Assembly (NCBI GenBank): GCA_015680685.1
Contig: MNCI01003660.1
Coordinates: forward strand, 1,001,751 to 1,065,750
Direction of reading: 5' to 3'
Source: Gnetum montanum
Taxonomy: Eukaryota > Streptophyta > Gnetopsida > Gnetales > Gnetaceae
DNA length: 64,000 bases
Part shown: positions 35,790-49,430 of the stretch, piece by piece
Layout of the letters: each line of letters begins with the position of its first letter
Numbering within the stretch: position 1 is the first letter of the stretch
The notes under the pieces: model-generated
Seen by the model: only the letters and a program-made list of their open reading frames with translations
Databases searched by the model: none
Told to the model about the DNA's origin: nothing
Made by a program: the position numbers and the translations under genes

Positions 35790-37241
35790 TCATAAGTACA
35801 CAAAAAAGATAAGGGATAAAGAAAGAGGAAAACAAAATGCTAAAGTTGGAGAAGCTAGGCCATGTCCTAGAGGAGGTACAAGATTATTTGCTAAAGGAGG
35901 AGGTTGAGAAGCATCCTCTTTAAGCTCTTCACTCATGAAATTCACCTCTATGAATTCATTATTAACTTGGTATGCATGGCCAAATGGTTTAGCCTACTTT
36001 CTATTAGTGATAGGTGAGCTCATCAGTACAAATTTCAAGTCCACCTGTAAAGGACTAAAAGAATACTATAACTCCCTCAGTTGGGAGAACATGTGACAAC
36101 CAAGGATCTTCACATTGGAGGTTAAAAAATTCAACCTCCTCTTGATTTGGTCACATTAGTCATGTATAAAAGTATCCATCTCATTATAATGTGTAAGGAG
36201 ACTCACCTAAAATGCATCCAAAATAGCCATAATCCATGCTTCACCTCCTACCAAAGCCTAATTAGTAGCCACCATGCCTTGCTACTCAAACTACTACTAC
36301 TCCTACTATGCATAATAGGCCTCAAAGTGATCTTATCCCTATTAGCAAGGTCACATGGGCAAGGAATACACAAAACCTCCTCATATCATGTTTGAGGTAG
36401 CTATTGAATGTAGAAAATGCATCCCAAATTTGGAAATTGATCCTCGCCCCATGTAATAATCTTCTTAATGGTTAAGACTAGTGGAGAAATTTGGAAGTAT
36501 CAATATAATGCCAATATCTAATGGGAAAGGAACATAATTGGTATCTCAAATCATCAACTCCACCTTGAATAGAATGATAAATGGATAATTGAGGGTACAA
36601 GGATCCTCCAAGTCATTCATAACCAGCATTTCAAATGACATGACATGTATAAAGTTAGAATTGTCCAAGATATTCATCATCATAACCCTAGAAAGAACCC
36701 TCCTCTCTAGAGAAAGATTCTTGTAGGGCCACCCCATCTCATCCATCACAACTTCAAGAAAGAACACAACTAATTGAGTTTTCCTCTTTGAAGGCACTAC
36801 CACAAAGTGCTACTAACTTGCTCCAACCTACATCTCGAGCACCTAGGCAATAAGGGCCTTATTGATGTCATAGGATTTTCCATTAACTTGGAAAGTCTAA
36901 GATGTAGTTGAGATCCTCTGAAACATCAAATAAAATTGATCTATCTCCTGCTCATAGAATGCCTTACCTCTCATTAACATGAAATCAAGATTGTAAAGTG
37001 TCAAGGATGTAGCAAACAATTTAACAAGCTTCATAATAGGCTTAAATTTCCTATGTTCCCTCAATCGTATCCTAGGGAACTTTGCCTTCCTTTGCTCACA
37101 CTCCAGGAATTCCATCCACTTCCTATAGATGTGCTCCTATTGTGCCACCTAACCACATCTCTATGCTATGAAATCCACTAATGCTGATGCCTACGCCTAT
37201 GTGAAAATCTTCTTGCATTGAGAAAAGTAAGAAGTTTCTTG
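35790..37241 (-). pseudogene. Accessory gene G4 (long exon, transposon-associated)
   Basis: From an acceptor-like TTTTCTTTGTAG at 37242 the minus strand stays in one frame for about 484 codons to TGA 35792-35790, interrupted by more than 20 stops. Almost all fit CAG, CAA or CGA. Blocks include HIYRKWMEFLECEQRKAKFP, MKLVKLFATSLTLYNLDFML followed by RGKAFYEQEIDQFY, DEMGWPYKNLSLERRVLSRV, SISKFGMHFLHSIA, and a Gln-rich segment (about 36250-36300). The C-terminal tail contains EDASQPPPLANNL. The VKLFA...RGK....EI..F pattern resembles the putative plant transposon domain found in accessory ORFs of Ty3/gypsy elements, but I could not test this. The tail resembles DDDDQPPPLLDAPLAS of the gene at 51.6-55.1 kb. 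Earlier exons were not found. Confidence 0.6.
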
Positions 37242-39925
37242 CTACAAAGAAAACATCAACACAACATTCAAAATAATGTAAAAATAACATCTAGGCTAGA
37301 AATGACATGGTAAAATAATGCCAATAATTAAAAAATACACAAAACATATTCAACATAATGCATAAACATGTAAAATAGTTTAAATAATTACATAAACAAA
37401 AATAAATCTTAACAACATTGGTGCCTTCACTAAAGTCTACATTGTCCCCAATGTAGCATAAACAAGGTGATGTAAACTATGTAATTATAGATGAAGACTA
37501 AATTTAAGAACTTTCATGATTAACAATGGAGAAAATTCCAAAATGAATTAATGAAGGAAAAAGAAAAAAGAAGAAGAAATAAAATTATAGTATTCATGAA
37601 TAAAAATTGATACTTCCTCACTCTTTCATTATTGTATCTTTATGACATTCTATACTCTCATTTGAATCACTCATCTTCTATAATATAGACATATTTACAA
37701 CTTCAAATTCATTAGGTTGTACTATGGTAATAACCACTATCTTGACATAGTGGATTAGTGAGCTACTTTTCATGCTAGATGGAAAACTCTATAAGTGTTT
37801 AGTAAATGTAAGAGATATGGAGGATTTAGTTGATAAATAATCACTATCCTGACATAGTGAATTAGTGAGCTATTTGTCATCTAGATGGAATACTCTATAA
37901 GTGTTTAGTTTATGCAGGTGCTATGGAGGATTTAGTTGATAAATCATAATTAATAAGGCTTTTGCATGGAATGGACTACATAACATGAAATGAAAGGATT
38001 TGAAGCCTAAATGTAGGGTAATTATTCTAATTATTAGCACAACTTCATGTCACAAAATGAATACTATGAAGAAATTCTAGTATCACTATTATTTTATGTA
38101 CCACTTTACCAAGAAAAGAACCTAAATAACCCTAATACATCATGAAAATTCTAATGAATCATTAATAGTACATAGGCAACTATAGTTTTCATTTGGTACT
38201 TGAGTTTCCACTTTAATCATAAGGGTAAATGTACCCAAACTAGAAAATAAAGTTGAAAACCCCAAAACTTAACCTTATGATAGTATCTAGAATTTCCTAC
38301 TTGAATTTGAAGCCTAGAAATGTGGAGTAAATAAAAAAAATGAAAGAAATGCCAACTTAAATTTTCAATTGCACCTGGATAGAATGCTTATGGCTCATAG
38401 TTGCTCATAATAGCATGAAATAAGGAATCTAGCTAGCAAAATCATGGAAAACAAGGAATTTAGGGCCTACCTTTAGCATCTTAAGTGTAAGAAGAAGCTT
38501 TGGAGGTTAGTATTGGTAGTTACACATATGAGTAGAAGCTTAATCTACACTTGGTTGAGACCTATGATTCTATGTGAGAAAGAATGAATCACAAAATTAG
38601 TTACACATCCTTTTATTTTTACCCTTTTTATAATTGGGTTGCAAACCACCAAAACACAGTAATACAAATTTCAAACAATTTTTGAGTTACAATCAACTAT
38701 GGATCACACCTAGTCACACCTATGAAACTAAGGATCATAGCTACCTACACTATTTTGGAAGTTGATCAATGAAATGCTATAGTGTAGTGTGTTGCAAGTC
38801 ACAAGCATTTGCATTGTCCAAGAGATCGAAACTCTAAAATTTTCAAGTATGATAGGTTTCTAGTGACAATAATTTGCACTAATAAACTAAATGAGTGACT
38901 AGAAATTAATGTGTGAGGGAGGTGTAGGTTGCACCCCATCATAGATACTTAACTCTTAGAGTTCAACTCTAAGGTAATCATAGCTCACAATCAGGGTTAC
39001 AATCAAAGTGTAAGGAACTACAAGTTACATCATAGCCATACTTGCTAATTCCCAAATACTTCTAAAGATAAGATAAAGGAAACAAGATGAAAAATAGGGT
39101 AAAATGAGGAAAAAAAATAAAACAAAGGAAACAAAAACTTTGTGACAAAAGAATAACTAAGGTGTTAGTGCATAGTAAACATCAAGGTATTGGGTGACCA
39201 TTAAATTAGTTAACTCTTAAAAAAAGAATGCAAATGCAAGGCACTATTACTTTAGAAATTTATGAGCATTATTTACCAACTTATTCATGTCTTATGACAC
39301 TATACTTCTCAAAAATAAGTACCTTCCATACATACAATAGTTGTTGATGATGGAGACTATTCATGCATCAACATAAATAACTTATCTTATGGTCATGAAC
39401 AATAGAAAGCATTTCATCAAAAATAATACATTTCTTAATAGTTATTGTTTTCTTTTATTTTTTTTAAACAAGTATTTTTATGATTATTGGATTGCTACAC
39501 TTCCATTAGAACATGATCCATGAACAAGGAAACATTACTCTTGGTGCAATTCCATGGTTATGATGGAATAAGAATTTTCACTAAAAGGACATTCTAAGAT
39601 CTATAAACTTGCAATAGATTATGATTGCTTGCTATACTACTAATAGAACATGGTCCATAAAAAATGAAAATTTTTCTCTTAGTATGAATTCAATCCCTAT
39701 GCAAGTCATTTTCCATGAGTAACCCCATGATTTATGTTTTGTATCTCATGATGTTTCTTATACCAAGTTCCCAATTAAGGAAGAACTAGACCCTCAAGTT
39801 TATCATAAAATAAATATTGAGCTAAGAATATGCCTAGAGAAAATAAAAAAAAGTGTCCACTTTTCCAACCAAGCTAACAAAATCTATCCATGGGATGGGA
39901 TCTGTTGCAACTAGAAAATTCAATC
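37242..39925. other. Unassigned AT-rich sequence
   Basis: No protein motif recognised apart from the tandem duplication at 37729-37943. The first few hundred bases may be an intron upstream of G4. Confidence 0.4.
37729..37943. repeat. 107-bp tandem duplication
   Basis: Copies start at 37729 and 37836 with AATAA(C/T)CACTATC and both end GGAGGATTTAGTTGATAAAT. They differ by scattered substitutions. Confidence 0.9.
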
Positions 39926-39929
39926 ACTA

Positions 39930-41352
39930 GAAAATCGAAAGTCTTGATGTAGTAGCCTTAACCTAGAATTTCTAGGACCTCAAAAAAATGGTATTTAGGA
40001 TGACCTAGACAGTGTTTTAGATCACTTAAGAACTTAGAGAATGCAAAAATGAATAATGTAAAAAAAGAATGAAAATCTGAACAACCAAAAGCAAATACAA
40101 ATTGCACACAATACTGAAACTTTAAACTTTATTCAAAAAATAAAGAATGAGTTTAAGGGATGTGTAAAGATGTTCCTGTAGGAAAGCAAAGTGGGGTTCA
40201 GTTGGATAGGGGTTCCAAGTCCATTGAAGATAATGTAATCCACTCCATGATTTGGATCCTTGGCCACTCCTAATGTTAATGAACATCCTCTGTTACTCTA
40301 GATTTACAATGTTTACTACTATTGGAGGGTGAGAAGTGTGAAGGATTTGGGTTGCTAGAATGCTCTACATTGGGAGTTGAGAATCCTAGGAGTGCAATGT
40401 AGATGTTCAAAGTTCACAAATCCCAAAGGGGTAACAAGGCCATAGAGGTCCCACACTAGAAGGCTCCAATAAGTTTCATTTCTACAAGTTTGCAAGAGCT
40501 CTTAGGTGCCAAAAATGCTAAATGCTCAAAAATGCCAAAGTTTGGAACCTCAAAATGATGTTTGGAATTGGTTCTTATAGGTTTTGGGCCATGAATGGGG
40601 CTGCAAATTGGTTGCAAAAGGCTATAAATTGGCGAACAAATTAGTGAAATGTTTTTCACATACAGGTTAAATGGGTTCCTAATTTGGTTGGGGGGATTAC
40701 TAGGTATGAAAAGTTCCATACCCCCATGGCCATTCTAATTACTATAAATAGTAATGGAGGCACAACATCCACACTAGCTTTGTTCTTTGACATTGGGAAT
40801 TCTGCCAGCTTTGCTAGAGTGCATGATCAACATTGAATTCAATGAAGTGTTGAAATCTAGTCCATGTTACTTCTATACTAGTGGGGAAGCTATATCAACA
40901 TAGGGAGGGAAGGTGTATCAACACTGGGAGGGAAGGTCATACCCTTCTCCTCCATGTTTTCCATGAATATTACACCCCTCCATGCTAGGAGTAAGTGAAA
41001 TCTACACCTCTACACTAGGGGTAGATGAACTACACCCCCCATGCATGCATTTCCAACATAGAAAGTGCTATACCCCTCATAAAATCCATCAAATTGCCAT
41101 TTTTGGCATCCCAAAAGGCATTTTTGAACCCCCCTCAAGCCCAAACATAAATAATACATGAATTTTTCTACTTGGAGGATGAGGCTTTGATCACTTATGA
41201 GGCATTTTCAGCCCCAAAAGTGTGAGATATGTGAGATTACCCCTCATGGGTTATAATCTTCACATTTACAATGATGTTTTTCCTCAGGTTTCATGGGGTG
41301 AAGGCTACATGATGAAAAATGGTTACAACATCCAAATTTTAATGGTGTTTCA
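39930..41352 (-). repeat. Putative 3' LTR of the Tat-like element
   Basis: On the minus strand, downstream of integrase, a purine tract AAAAAAGAGGGGCTA (about 41368-41354) is followed by TGAAACACCATTAAAATTTG, the pattern of a polypurine tract and LTR start. An AATAAAG polyadenylation-type signal lies near 40125. The far end is a guess. No matching 5' LTR was found in the window, so the call rests on position and tract only. Confidence 0.4.
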
Positions 41353-42346
41353 ATAGCCCCTCTTTTTTGGTGTATGGAGAATTAGCCTAAGAGGCAGCAA
41401 AAAAAAATACAAAAAAACACTGTAGTTCCACCACCAACATTCCCTTTCTACACTTGATCCAATTGTGTTGAACCATGCTAAAGAGTGCTCATGATAATGG
41501 AGTAACGTTATGATGAGGAGATGGCAATGAGGTCATAGGCAAATGGTCATGGAGGCTAAAAATGCATTCCAACTATTGACACCTTGGCTATAGCATGGCA
41601 CTAAGATGTAGATTAAGCAATTAAGGTTATGCACTTTGTGTTCAGAATTGTGGTTCACTCAAAAAATGCATTTGAGGAACCAACACCTCACTCCAAGGTT
41701 TCTTCAACCATTGGGCTCCTTCCTTATGTTTGGATCCATTGTTCTTTACTAGAAATCTAGCTTGGCAATTGCATCCTCCTCCTTTTTTGGGATGAAACCT
41801 CCATTTGGTTTTCTTTCCAAGGTTGGTTAGTTCTAGTTTTCTCATTGAGTGAGTTGTGTTACACTTAACAAACTTGGGGGTTTTCCCATCAAATGAGATG
41901 TGTTACATCTGATGGACTTAATGATTTCTCATTGAATGATATGTGTTGCATTCAAGTGGACTTGGAGGTGAAGCATGATAAAAGAATGTCATATGGCCAT
42001 AAATGCTTGAATGTCAAACATTGGTTAAGATTATTTCTCAAGGTATGGAAGGTCATAATCAGGCCTTGAGGCTAGGTTCAAGGAGTGGTGCTAGATGGAG
42101 GAAAATGGTACAAGAATTCTTAGCATAATAGGATAGACTCTGAATTATGCACATCAAGTTCATGTGATGACTTTCTATCATAATGAATTGCACCCTTGTG
42201 ATGGCTCTAGGCTTCATCTTGCAAATACAACTCCAAGAGGATAAGACCAAGCAAGTAGATCATGTTATAATGTTATAATGCATATGGTGAAATAGCATGA
42301 TGTGATGACGAATAAAAATAGAGCTACCCAAGACACAAAATTTTCT

Positions 42347-42456
42347 AGTTTAAGGTCCTAGTAGACCGTGGTACCAATTTAAGGCACTAGCAGGCCATAG
42401 TGCCAGTTTAATGTCATAGTGGATCATGGTACTAGTTTAAGGCCTTAGTAGGCAAT
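42347..42456. repeat. 29-bp tandem repeats after Tat integrase
   Basis: Units such as AGTTTAAGGTCCTAGTAGAC..GGTACC and AATTTAAGGCACTAGCAGGC..AGTGCC repeat about 3.8 times every 29 bp. Each contains a GGCC-type inverted pair. Related units lie at 46206-46250 and 55473-55657. Confidence 0.85.
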
Positions 42457-42479
42457 CAAAAGGTTCATGTAGGCTCAAT

Positions 42480-45400
42480 TAATGTTGGCTATAAAGGTTT
42501 TTGTATGATATAAGTAATATGACTTTCGATAGGAATTATTAACTAGATTGGCCAACTCATTCCCATCCATGTTTGTGATCCTAAATGCTTCATTGCCATA
42601 GGCTCTAGTGACTAGGAAGGGTCCTTCCTAGTTTCTTAAGAATTTATCCACATGCTCACAGATGGCTTTGAGAACCATGTCATCTTCCTTGATCTTACAC
42701 TTGTTCATGTTATGGTGGTGCTACTATTTCTTCCTTTCTTGATATTGCTCGATGTAAGCAAGTGTGTGCACTTGTTGCTCCTCCACCAACTCTAGGTTTA
42801 TGGTCCAAAACTCCTTTCTTTGTTCATCATTAATGAAAATTTTCAAGGCTACTCGTTGTGAAGACACCTACAATTCAAGAGGTAGAACAACTTCAAAATC
42901 ATAAACTAGGTTATAAGGTATTACACCAATTGCTGTATAGTAGGTTGTCCAATAGGCCCAAAGTTCATGGACAAGCTACTCTTACTATTTCTGCTTATTG
43001 GTGTTGAGCATCTTCTTGAGCAGGTTGATGATGGCCTTGTTGCTTGCTTTTTCTTGTCCATTGGCTTGAGGGTAATGAGGTAATGAGAAAGATTGCTTAA
43101 TGCCTAGGTCATGATAGAAATCCTTTATTTCTTAGCTACTAAACTATAGTGCATGGTTTGTGAATATAGTCATGAGTATGCCAAATGGGCTACTATGTTG
43201 TCCAAAATGAATTTACAAACTTGCTCAGATGTTATCCTTCTCAAGGGAATAGCTTCAACTCACTTGGTAAAGTATTTAGTTGTGGTGATGAGCTATGCCC
43301 TATGGAAGAATTAGGTGTTATAGGTCCAATGATATCCAATCCCCATTGTTGAAATGACCAAGTGATCTAAGTAGTATGTAACTCAGTCAATGGCACATGT
43401 ATGAGATTTTTATGCAATCAACATGTGTTATAGGTCTTAACCTTCTGTAGGTATTCACTTTCCATATAGAGCTAGTAATAACCTAACCATCTAACTTTAG
43501 AAACCATGGCTCTAAGTCCTATATGTCCCCAACAAACACCCTCGTGAACCTGCTCTAGCACTATTCTAGCTTCAGCTTTGCTTAAGCATACTAACAATAC
43601 ATCATTGTAAGACCATCAACATAATGTGTTATCACCTACTATGACATACTATTTGGATCATTTATATACAACATCCTTTTGAGTAGTAGTAAAACATTAT
43701 GAAGGTTCACCATGCATAAGGTAAAAATTGATATCTTCATACCACTCCCTAGCAGGAGCAATATGAACTATGGCCATAAAGATATCCTCAATGCATTACA
43801 TGATGGAGATAGCAAAGTTCATAGTCAAGGTGGGTAACTTACTAAACACATATGACATAACACTGAGGGCTAGTGCTACAATGGCATTGGCTATGACATT
43901 CTTGTTTTAGGGTATGTGTTCAATATTAACATCTATAAATTACTATAACAATTTCTTCCCTAAGTCATAGTAAGGTTGTAAATTTTTGGGTTTGCATGCA
44001 TAAACCTCAGTTTCTTGGTTGACCACAAGTTAAGAATCACCTTTGATCATTAAGCACTTGATTCCTAGGTCACAAGTTATCATCATGTCCCTGATCAAAC
44101 CCTCATACTCAACTATGTTGTTGGTGCATGGAAACTTAAAATGGTAGGTGAAGGATCATATTTCACCAAATGGAAATGTTATGATGGTAGCAACACTAGC
44201 CCCATGGGCAGTTGAAGCTTCATCAAAATTCATGGTTGCCTCATAACCCTTTGGCACTTGGCTAATAGTGTTGACATGTTCATTAGGAAACATGGGATCT
44301 ATCATTACTTGGTTGTCAATGGGTGAAATAGTAAATTATATGGCTATGGCTTGACCTTTCATTGAGGATTAAGAGATATAATGAAGGTAAAACTCTATTG
44401 TTATGGCTTTCCATTAGGCTATATAGCTACTCTCATAGATATTAGTCATTATGGCTTTGAGCATGTTATATTTGAAAATGATGTTGACCTAGCTTCTAAA
44501 GAGGTAGTGTCTCCACTTCTTCAATGAGAAGACTTGTGATAGATAATACTTCTCCACTTTAGTATATTAAGTCTCATGGGCAACTAATGCATGGCTAAGT
44601 TAGTATACTAACATCTCTATTCCATCATCATGTTTCTAATAGAGTAGAGAGGCAATGGATGTGTTGGAGATGACAAAGTAGATGTAAAATGATTTACCCT
44701 CTTGTAAAAGATAGACTATTAGTAGTTGTGTCAACTTTTGCTAATGTTTTCAAAGGCTTATTGACATTGAGCCATCCACTCATAGTGAACTCCTTTCTTA
44801 AGCAAGTCTTTCATGCATTCTAACTTATCTATAAGCTTGGCAATGAACCTATGAATAAATTGTAATTTTCCTTGTAATTTCCAAAGCTTCTTAAGGTTAG
44901 TAGGTACTTCTAATTTGGATATGACCCTAGCATTATCAAGATCAACACATATCCCTACCTTAGATACTACAATGCCAAACATCTTACCAGTCTTGACATT
45001 GAATACACACTTCTTGGAATTAAGCCTAAGTTCAAACTTAAGGCATCATTTAAGTACAATGTCTAGGTCATCTACATAGTATTTGGCCACTTTGGACTTA
45101 ATGGCTATATCATCTACATAATCATTGAGCAATCCAAACATGTAGTCACTAAAGATATACATCATGGCTCTCTGATAGGTTGCTCTTACATTCTTAAGTC
45201 CAAAGGACATCATAGTATAGCAAAAGGTACCTCATGGGGTCATGAAGATCATGCTAAGCTAATGTTCTAGGTTGATCCTAATTTGGTTATATTTCAAGAA
45301 CCCATCCATGAAGGATAATAAGGCATGTTTATCCATATTATCGATAAGTTGATCAATACTAGGCAAAGGAAAATCATTTTTGATAGTTGCCTTATTTAGC

Positions 45401-45990
45401 TCTTAAACATTGATGCAAATATGGATACTCCCATTATTCTTAGGGACTACCACTATGTTGGATATCCATTCTACATAGTCAACAACCCTAATAAAACTAA
45501 CTTGTTAGAGTTAAATCATGCCTATTATTGTGCACTTTCTTCTTAACTGATCTAATGCTTGGATCAAGTATGATGTTGTGTTGTACTAGGTAAAATTCTA
45601 TACCCATCATATCTCCATATAACCATGAAAATACCTTGATGTTATCTTATAGGACCTTGGTGATGTCTTGACCCTATTGAGGTTCCAGTGAGAAACTTAG
45701 TTTTAGGATTTTCTCCTCATCACTGTGTGTTGTGATAGGAACCTCAACAAGAGAGTCTTTAGTTATGTCGCTAGCCTTTAGGTCAATGGTTTTGCCTAGG
45801 TTTTTAGGCCATTCTAAAGCTTTCTCTATTAAGGCTATGTGGTCAACAAGACTCAAGATCAAGATGTAGGCAATTAGGGTTAATACACTATTTAACATCA
45901 CCATGGGATTCATGTAGGCACAAGGGTAAACTGATATGCTCCAAGGTACACATACTTTAATCCTTCATGTCAACCAAAAGCATATTAAGT
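42480..45990 (-). pseudogene. Tat/Ogre-type pol: RT, RNase H, second RNase H, integrase
   Basis: The minus strand carries DNIKVFSWLYGDMMGIEF (pre-RT), YVEWISNIVVVPKNNGSIH, ELNKATIKNDFPLPSIDQLI, HALLSFMDGF, GTFCYTMMSFGLKN, and the catalytic YVDD (45109-45120). Next are FGIVVSKVGICVD and an RT-linked RNase H (YIYFVISNTSIASLLY, SHALVAHET). A second, archaeal-type RNase H follows (MNFDEASTAHGASVATII, FPCTNNIVEYEGLIRD). Two RNase H domains are the hallmark of Tat/Ogre elements. Integrase comes last (FQQWGLDIIGPITPN, VEAIPLRRITSEQVCKFI, SLPHYPQANGQEKASNKAII, GPFLVTRAYGNEAFRI). RT is largely in one frame with W-to-stop (TGG to TGA) and Q-to-stop changes; integrase has shifts. The copy is inactive. 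Its gag and protease lie 10 kb upstream at 59.6-56.0 kb. Confidence 0.9.
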
Positions 45991-46205
45991 GGCACCTAAG
46001 AAAAAGTGAATAAACAATGCTAAAAAGCTATAGAGTTATGCAAATATGTGTTATTCTAATGTTAAATACAATGTAAACAAGGTCATTCAAGGTTACAAAT
46101 GGGTGGGGAAAAGCAAGGAAAAGTAAGATAAAGGTCAAACATAGGCCAGAAAAAGGTTAAAAAAGCCAAACAAGATGAAATAAGGCTAAACATGGTCAAC
46201 AAGGA

Positions 46206-46250
46206 TCATGGTTTTGCTAGTTTTAGGCCTTAGTAAGCCATGGTCACATG
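46206..46250. repeat. Single unit of the 29-bp repeat family
   Basis: GGTTTTGCTAGTTTTAGGCC then TTAGTAAGCCATGGTCACATGG matches units at 55620-55650. It sits just upstream of the Tat RT, at the other border of the 10-kb interval that separates protease from RT. Confidence 0.6.
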
Positions 46251-46604
46251 GTGTCAAATGGTGGTTAGGGAAGGTCAAACCCCACCATCCAATACCAATC
46301 AAAGGCTATAAAAGAGAGAACAATATATACATGAAGTTATGTATGGGCTCTGTGAGACCAAGGAGGTTACTCAATGTAAAACAAGGTCAAAAATAAGTTG
46401 AAGCATCCTAAAATAAGGTTAAATTAAGCAAGATGGGCTATATGCTACAAAACTTGACTAATATAAATTAAATAGGGTTAGATTATGCTAGTTTTAGGAC
46501 TTAAAGAGCCATGTTTTAAGGCTAAAAGGCTATTGGATAACATTGAGTATAAAAAAAAGGCTATTTCTAGGTTGTTTGTATTGAAAAAGCAAGGTTTTCA
46601 GTGC

Positions 46605-49430
46605 ATCCACACTAGATCCATGCTTGTTAGCATGGAAGGAGTGATTCCCAATGTGGATGGGACATTGAAATAGTTTCCTAGGATTATTTTGATCAAATTT
46701 CAACTCCTGATGGCTTTCATGTTAATGTAGTTGACTAGGGAATGGAATGGACTATCTTTAGCAAAAATTTCAATCCCTAGAACCCTTCGTTGGAGCTTAA
46801 AAGTGTCTTCCACATTTGATGCACACTGGATAGTGTGGAGACTAGTGGAAGTATGTTGTATGGCATCTAGATGATCAAAATTAGAGTTTCAAGGCCTTCC
46901 TAAGGTAATGTAGAGCCAAATCTATCAAAATTAGTTAGTTTGGAGGTCAGAAAAGGACAAAATTAAGGTTTTAAAGCTGCATCCCCTATCTCCATGCTAG
47001 CTAGTATGGATGGAAAGGGGATAAGCATAGAGGATCCAAATTTGGGAGAAAACAAGATCAAACAAGGTTGGATGGATAGTTAGAACCAAGATATGCTTAT
47101 TTTACATCTCCTATTTATGTTTTGAGGTTGTTTGGATAGGGTTTTAATTGTCAAAATGAGTTTGAAATAGTCGTCATGCTGGATTCATGCTAGCTAGCAT
47201 GGAGAAGAGGGAATGCACTTGACTTTTGATCTTAGGGTGGTATGGGAAGTGAAACAATCAAGTTTATAGGATCCTAGGGTTGCAAACTATGATTTCTTTA
47301 GTTTTTAGATAATTTTGGTAATGTTTGAATGCTATTTAAGGCCATTCAAGGTTATACCCCCTTGATCCATATTGGGCAACATTGCTTAGCATGGATGATG
47401 AAAGCTGGTAAGATTTAACAACTAAAACAAGGTATAACAAGTATAAACTTAAGGCTATGAGATCTTAGGCTTCTTCGATGTAGGCTTTTGGTTTCCAAGA
47501 ATGTCAATTTGTTGCCAATAGTGGAAAGGCAATTCATCCACCCTAGCTCCACACTAGATAGCATGGAAGAGGCGGTGCCCAACATGAATAGGTTAAACAT
47601 GTCAAATCTAGGCCAATTCTAGCAGCAATCAGCCATGCATGTCAACTCCCATGATTACCAGTGTCAAGTGCTAGGGTTTTGGGTAAAACTTTGGTAATTT
47701 CCAAGGTTTCTAAGTGGTTTTATAAGTCACCCCTCTAGTTTCACACTAGTTGGTGTGGATCTAGCATAAAGGATCAAAGGGGGTCAAATTTTGGTTGTTT
47801 TTGATATATTTTGGTTGTGCATGCACATATCCAAGGTTGCTAATGTTGATGGTTGGAGCTATAGGTTCAAAGTTTTGGTTTTTAGATGATTTTTGGGCTT
47901 ACCCTTCTTATTCCATGTTGGCTGTATGCTAGCCAACATGGAACCAATGTGGAGGACCTTAGGAAATTTGTGTTTTTGCATTTTTTGATCATTTTTAGGC
48001 AATTTGGTAGCTTCTAGAAATGTTGACAAGGTTGTAGGGTAGGTGCAATGTATTTTTTCATTGTTTTGATGTGTCTATATGTTCCCATAAACCTTCCTAG
48101 CTACATCAATGCTAGAAAATGTGGAATATAGGAATGCTCAGTGTGGAAGCTAGAAAAATCCTAAAATGGAGTGATTTTTGATAAATTCTAGTTGTCAGAG
48201 ATTTTGAGAAGGTTGGTTTATTGACAGAAAGCACTTTTAGGGCAAATCTTAGAAGTTTTCACTATCCCCCTTCATCCATGCTAGCTCCATGTTGACCAAC
48301 ATGGGACAGGATCTCCCATAGCATGGATGAACTTGGGTTCAAGTTTTAGGCCACTTTCAACAAGATCTGATAGAGTTTCGAAGTTGCTTGGGCTACATGG
48401 GATCGAGGGTCAAGGTTTAGCATCAAAATCCATTAGTTTTAATAATTTTAGGTGTCCATGCAACCATCCCACTTCATTCCATGATGGGCAAGATAGCCCT
48501 AGTGTGGATAGGAGGAGAGTGATCACTTTTTACCATTTTTGATCAATTTCAAGATGTTTGAAGGCTTTGGAATGCATTGACATAGTCTAGAAGTCACTAG
48601 AAAAGGTTATTAGGCTATTTTTGGTCTTTACCTAGGTTTTATTGCATATCCTCAAGGCATCAACATTGGCTCCATACTAGGTAGTGTGGAGGAAGGATTC
48701 ACTAGTGTGGAAAAGGCTTCAAGAGTGAAAATTGGCTCAAGTTCCAGTAACTATCAACTACCAGAGGTCATGGAGGGGTATGTAGGCTATGATAGTGGAA
48801 ACTACAACAACTTTAGGCCTTGAAGATGTTTTTATATCATACCCCCTAGGCTTTCATGCTAGCTAGAATAAAGGGGGATTTCACCAATATGGAGGTGGAT
48901 TTAGATGTGGAAAATCAAATTATCTTGGTAGAAATAGGTTACATGAAGATGACAAGGGGTTTGGAAGTCAAAGTATGGCAATTAGATGGTTAATTTTGGC
49001 TATTTGAGGTCACCCCCACATATCCACATTGGCTACATGCTAGGCAACATGAAGAGAGCCTACTTAGCATGGATCAACCAAATCTAAAAGTTTTAGGCAC
49101 TTTTGACTAGGTTTGGTGAGGTTTTGACACTATCATGGGTGACTAGAGGGGTTCCAAGTCATGCAAGCCTACTCTAGGGGTCATATCTAGGCTTAATGGG
49201 TACTAAGGGGTAAGTATGGATGTTACCCATTAGCTCCATGCTAGGAAGTTCTGCCCCAATGTGGAAGCCCAAAATGTCAAGTTTTGATAAGATCTAACCC
49301 CCTTCAAAGCCTTGGACTTAACAAGGTAGGTCACAACTACTAAAAATGGTAGGAGGTCAGTGTGAGAGTATTGTGAGGTGAGGGAGGTTGGTATCCACAC
49401 TAGATCCATGCTACCTAGCATGGATATAGG
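46605..49430. repeat. Diverged tandem array, about 185-bp period, palindromic core
   Basis: About 16 cores resembling TCCATGCTAGCTAGCATGGA recur near 46620, 46820, 46990, 47190, 47370, 47550, 47745, 47925, 48105, 48290, 48490, 48675, 48865, 49035, 49240 and 49405, spaced mostly 170-200 bp. The intervening sequence is related but strongly diverged (TTTTAGG, GATTTTGG and TTTGAGGTTTGG words). The period is nucleosome-sized. No coding signal. Confidence 0.75.
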
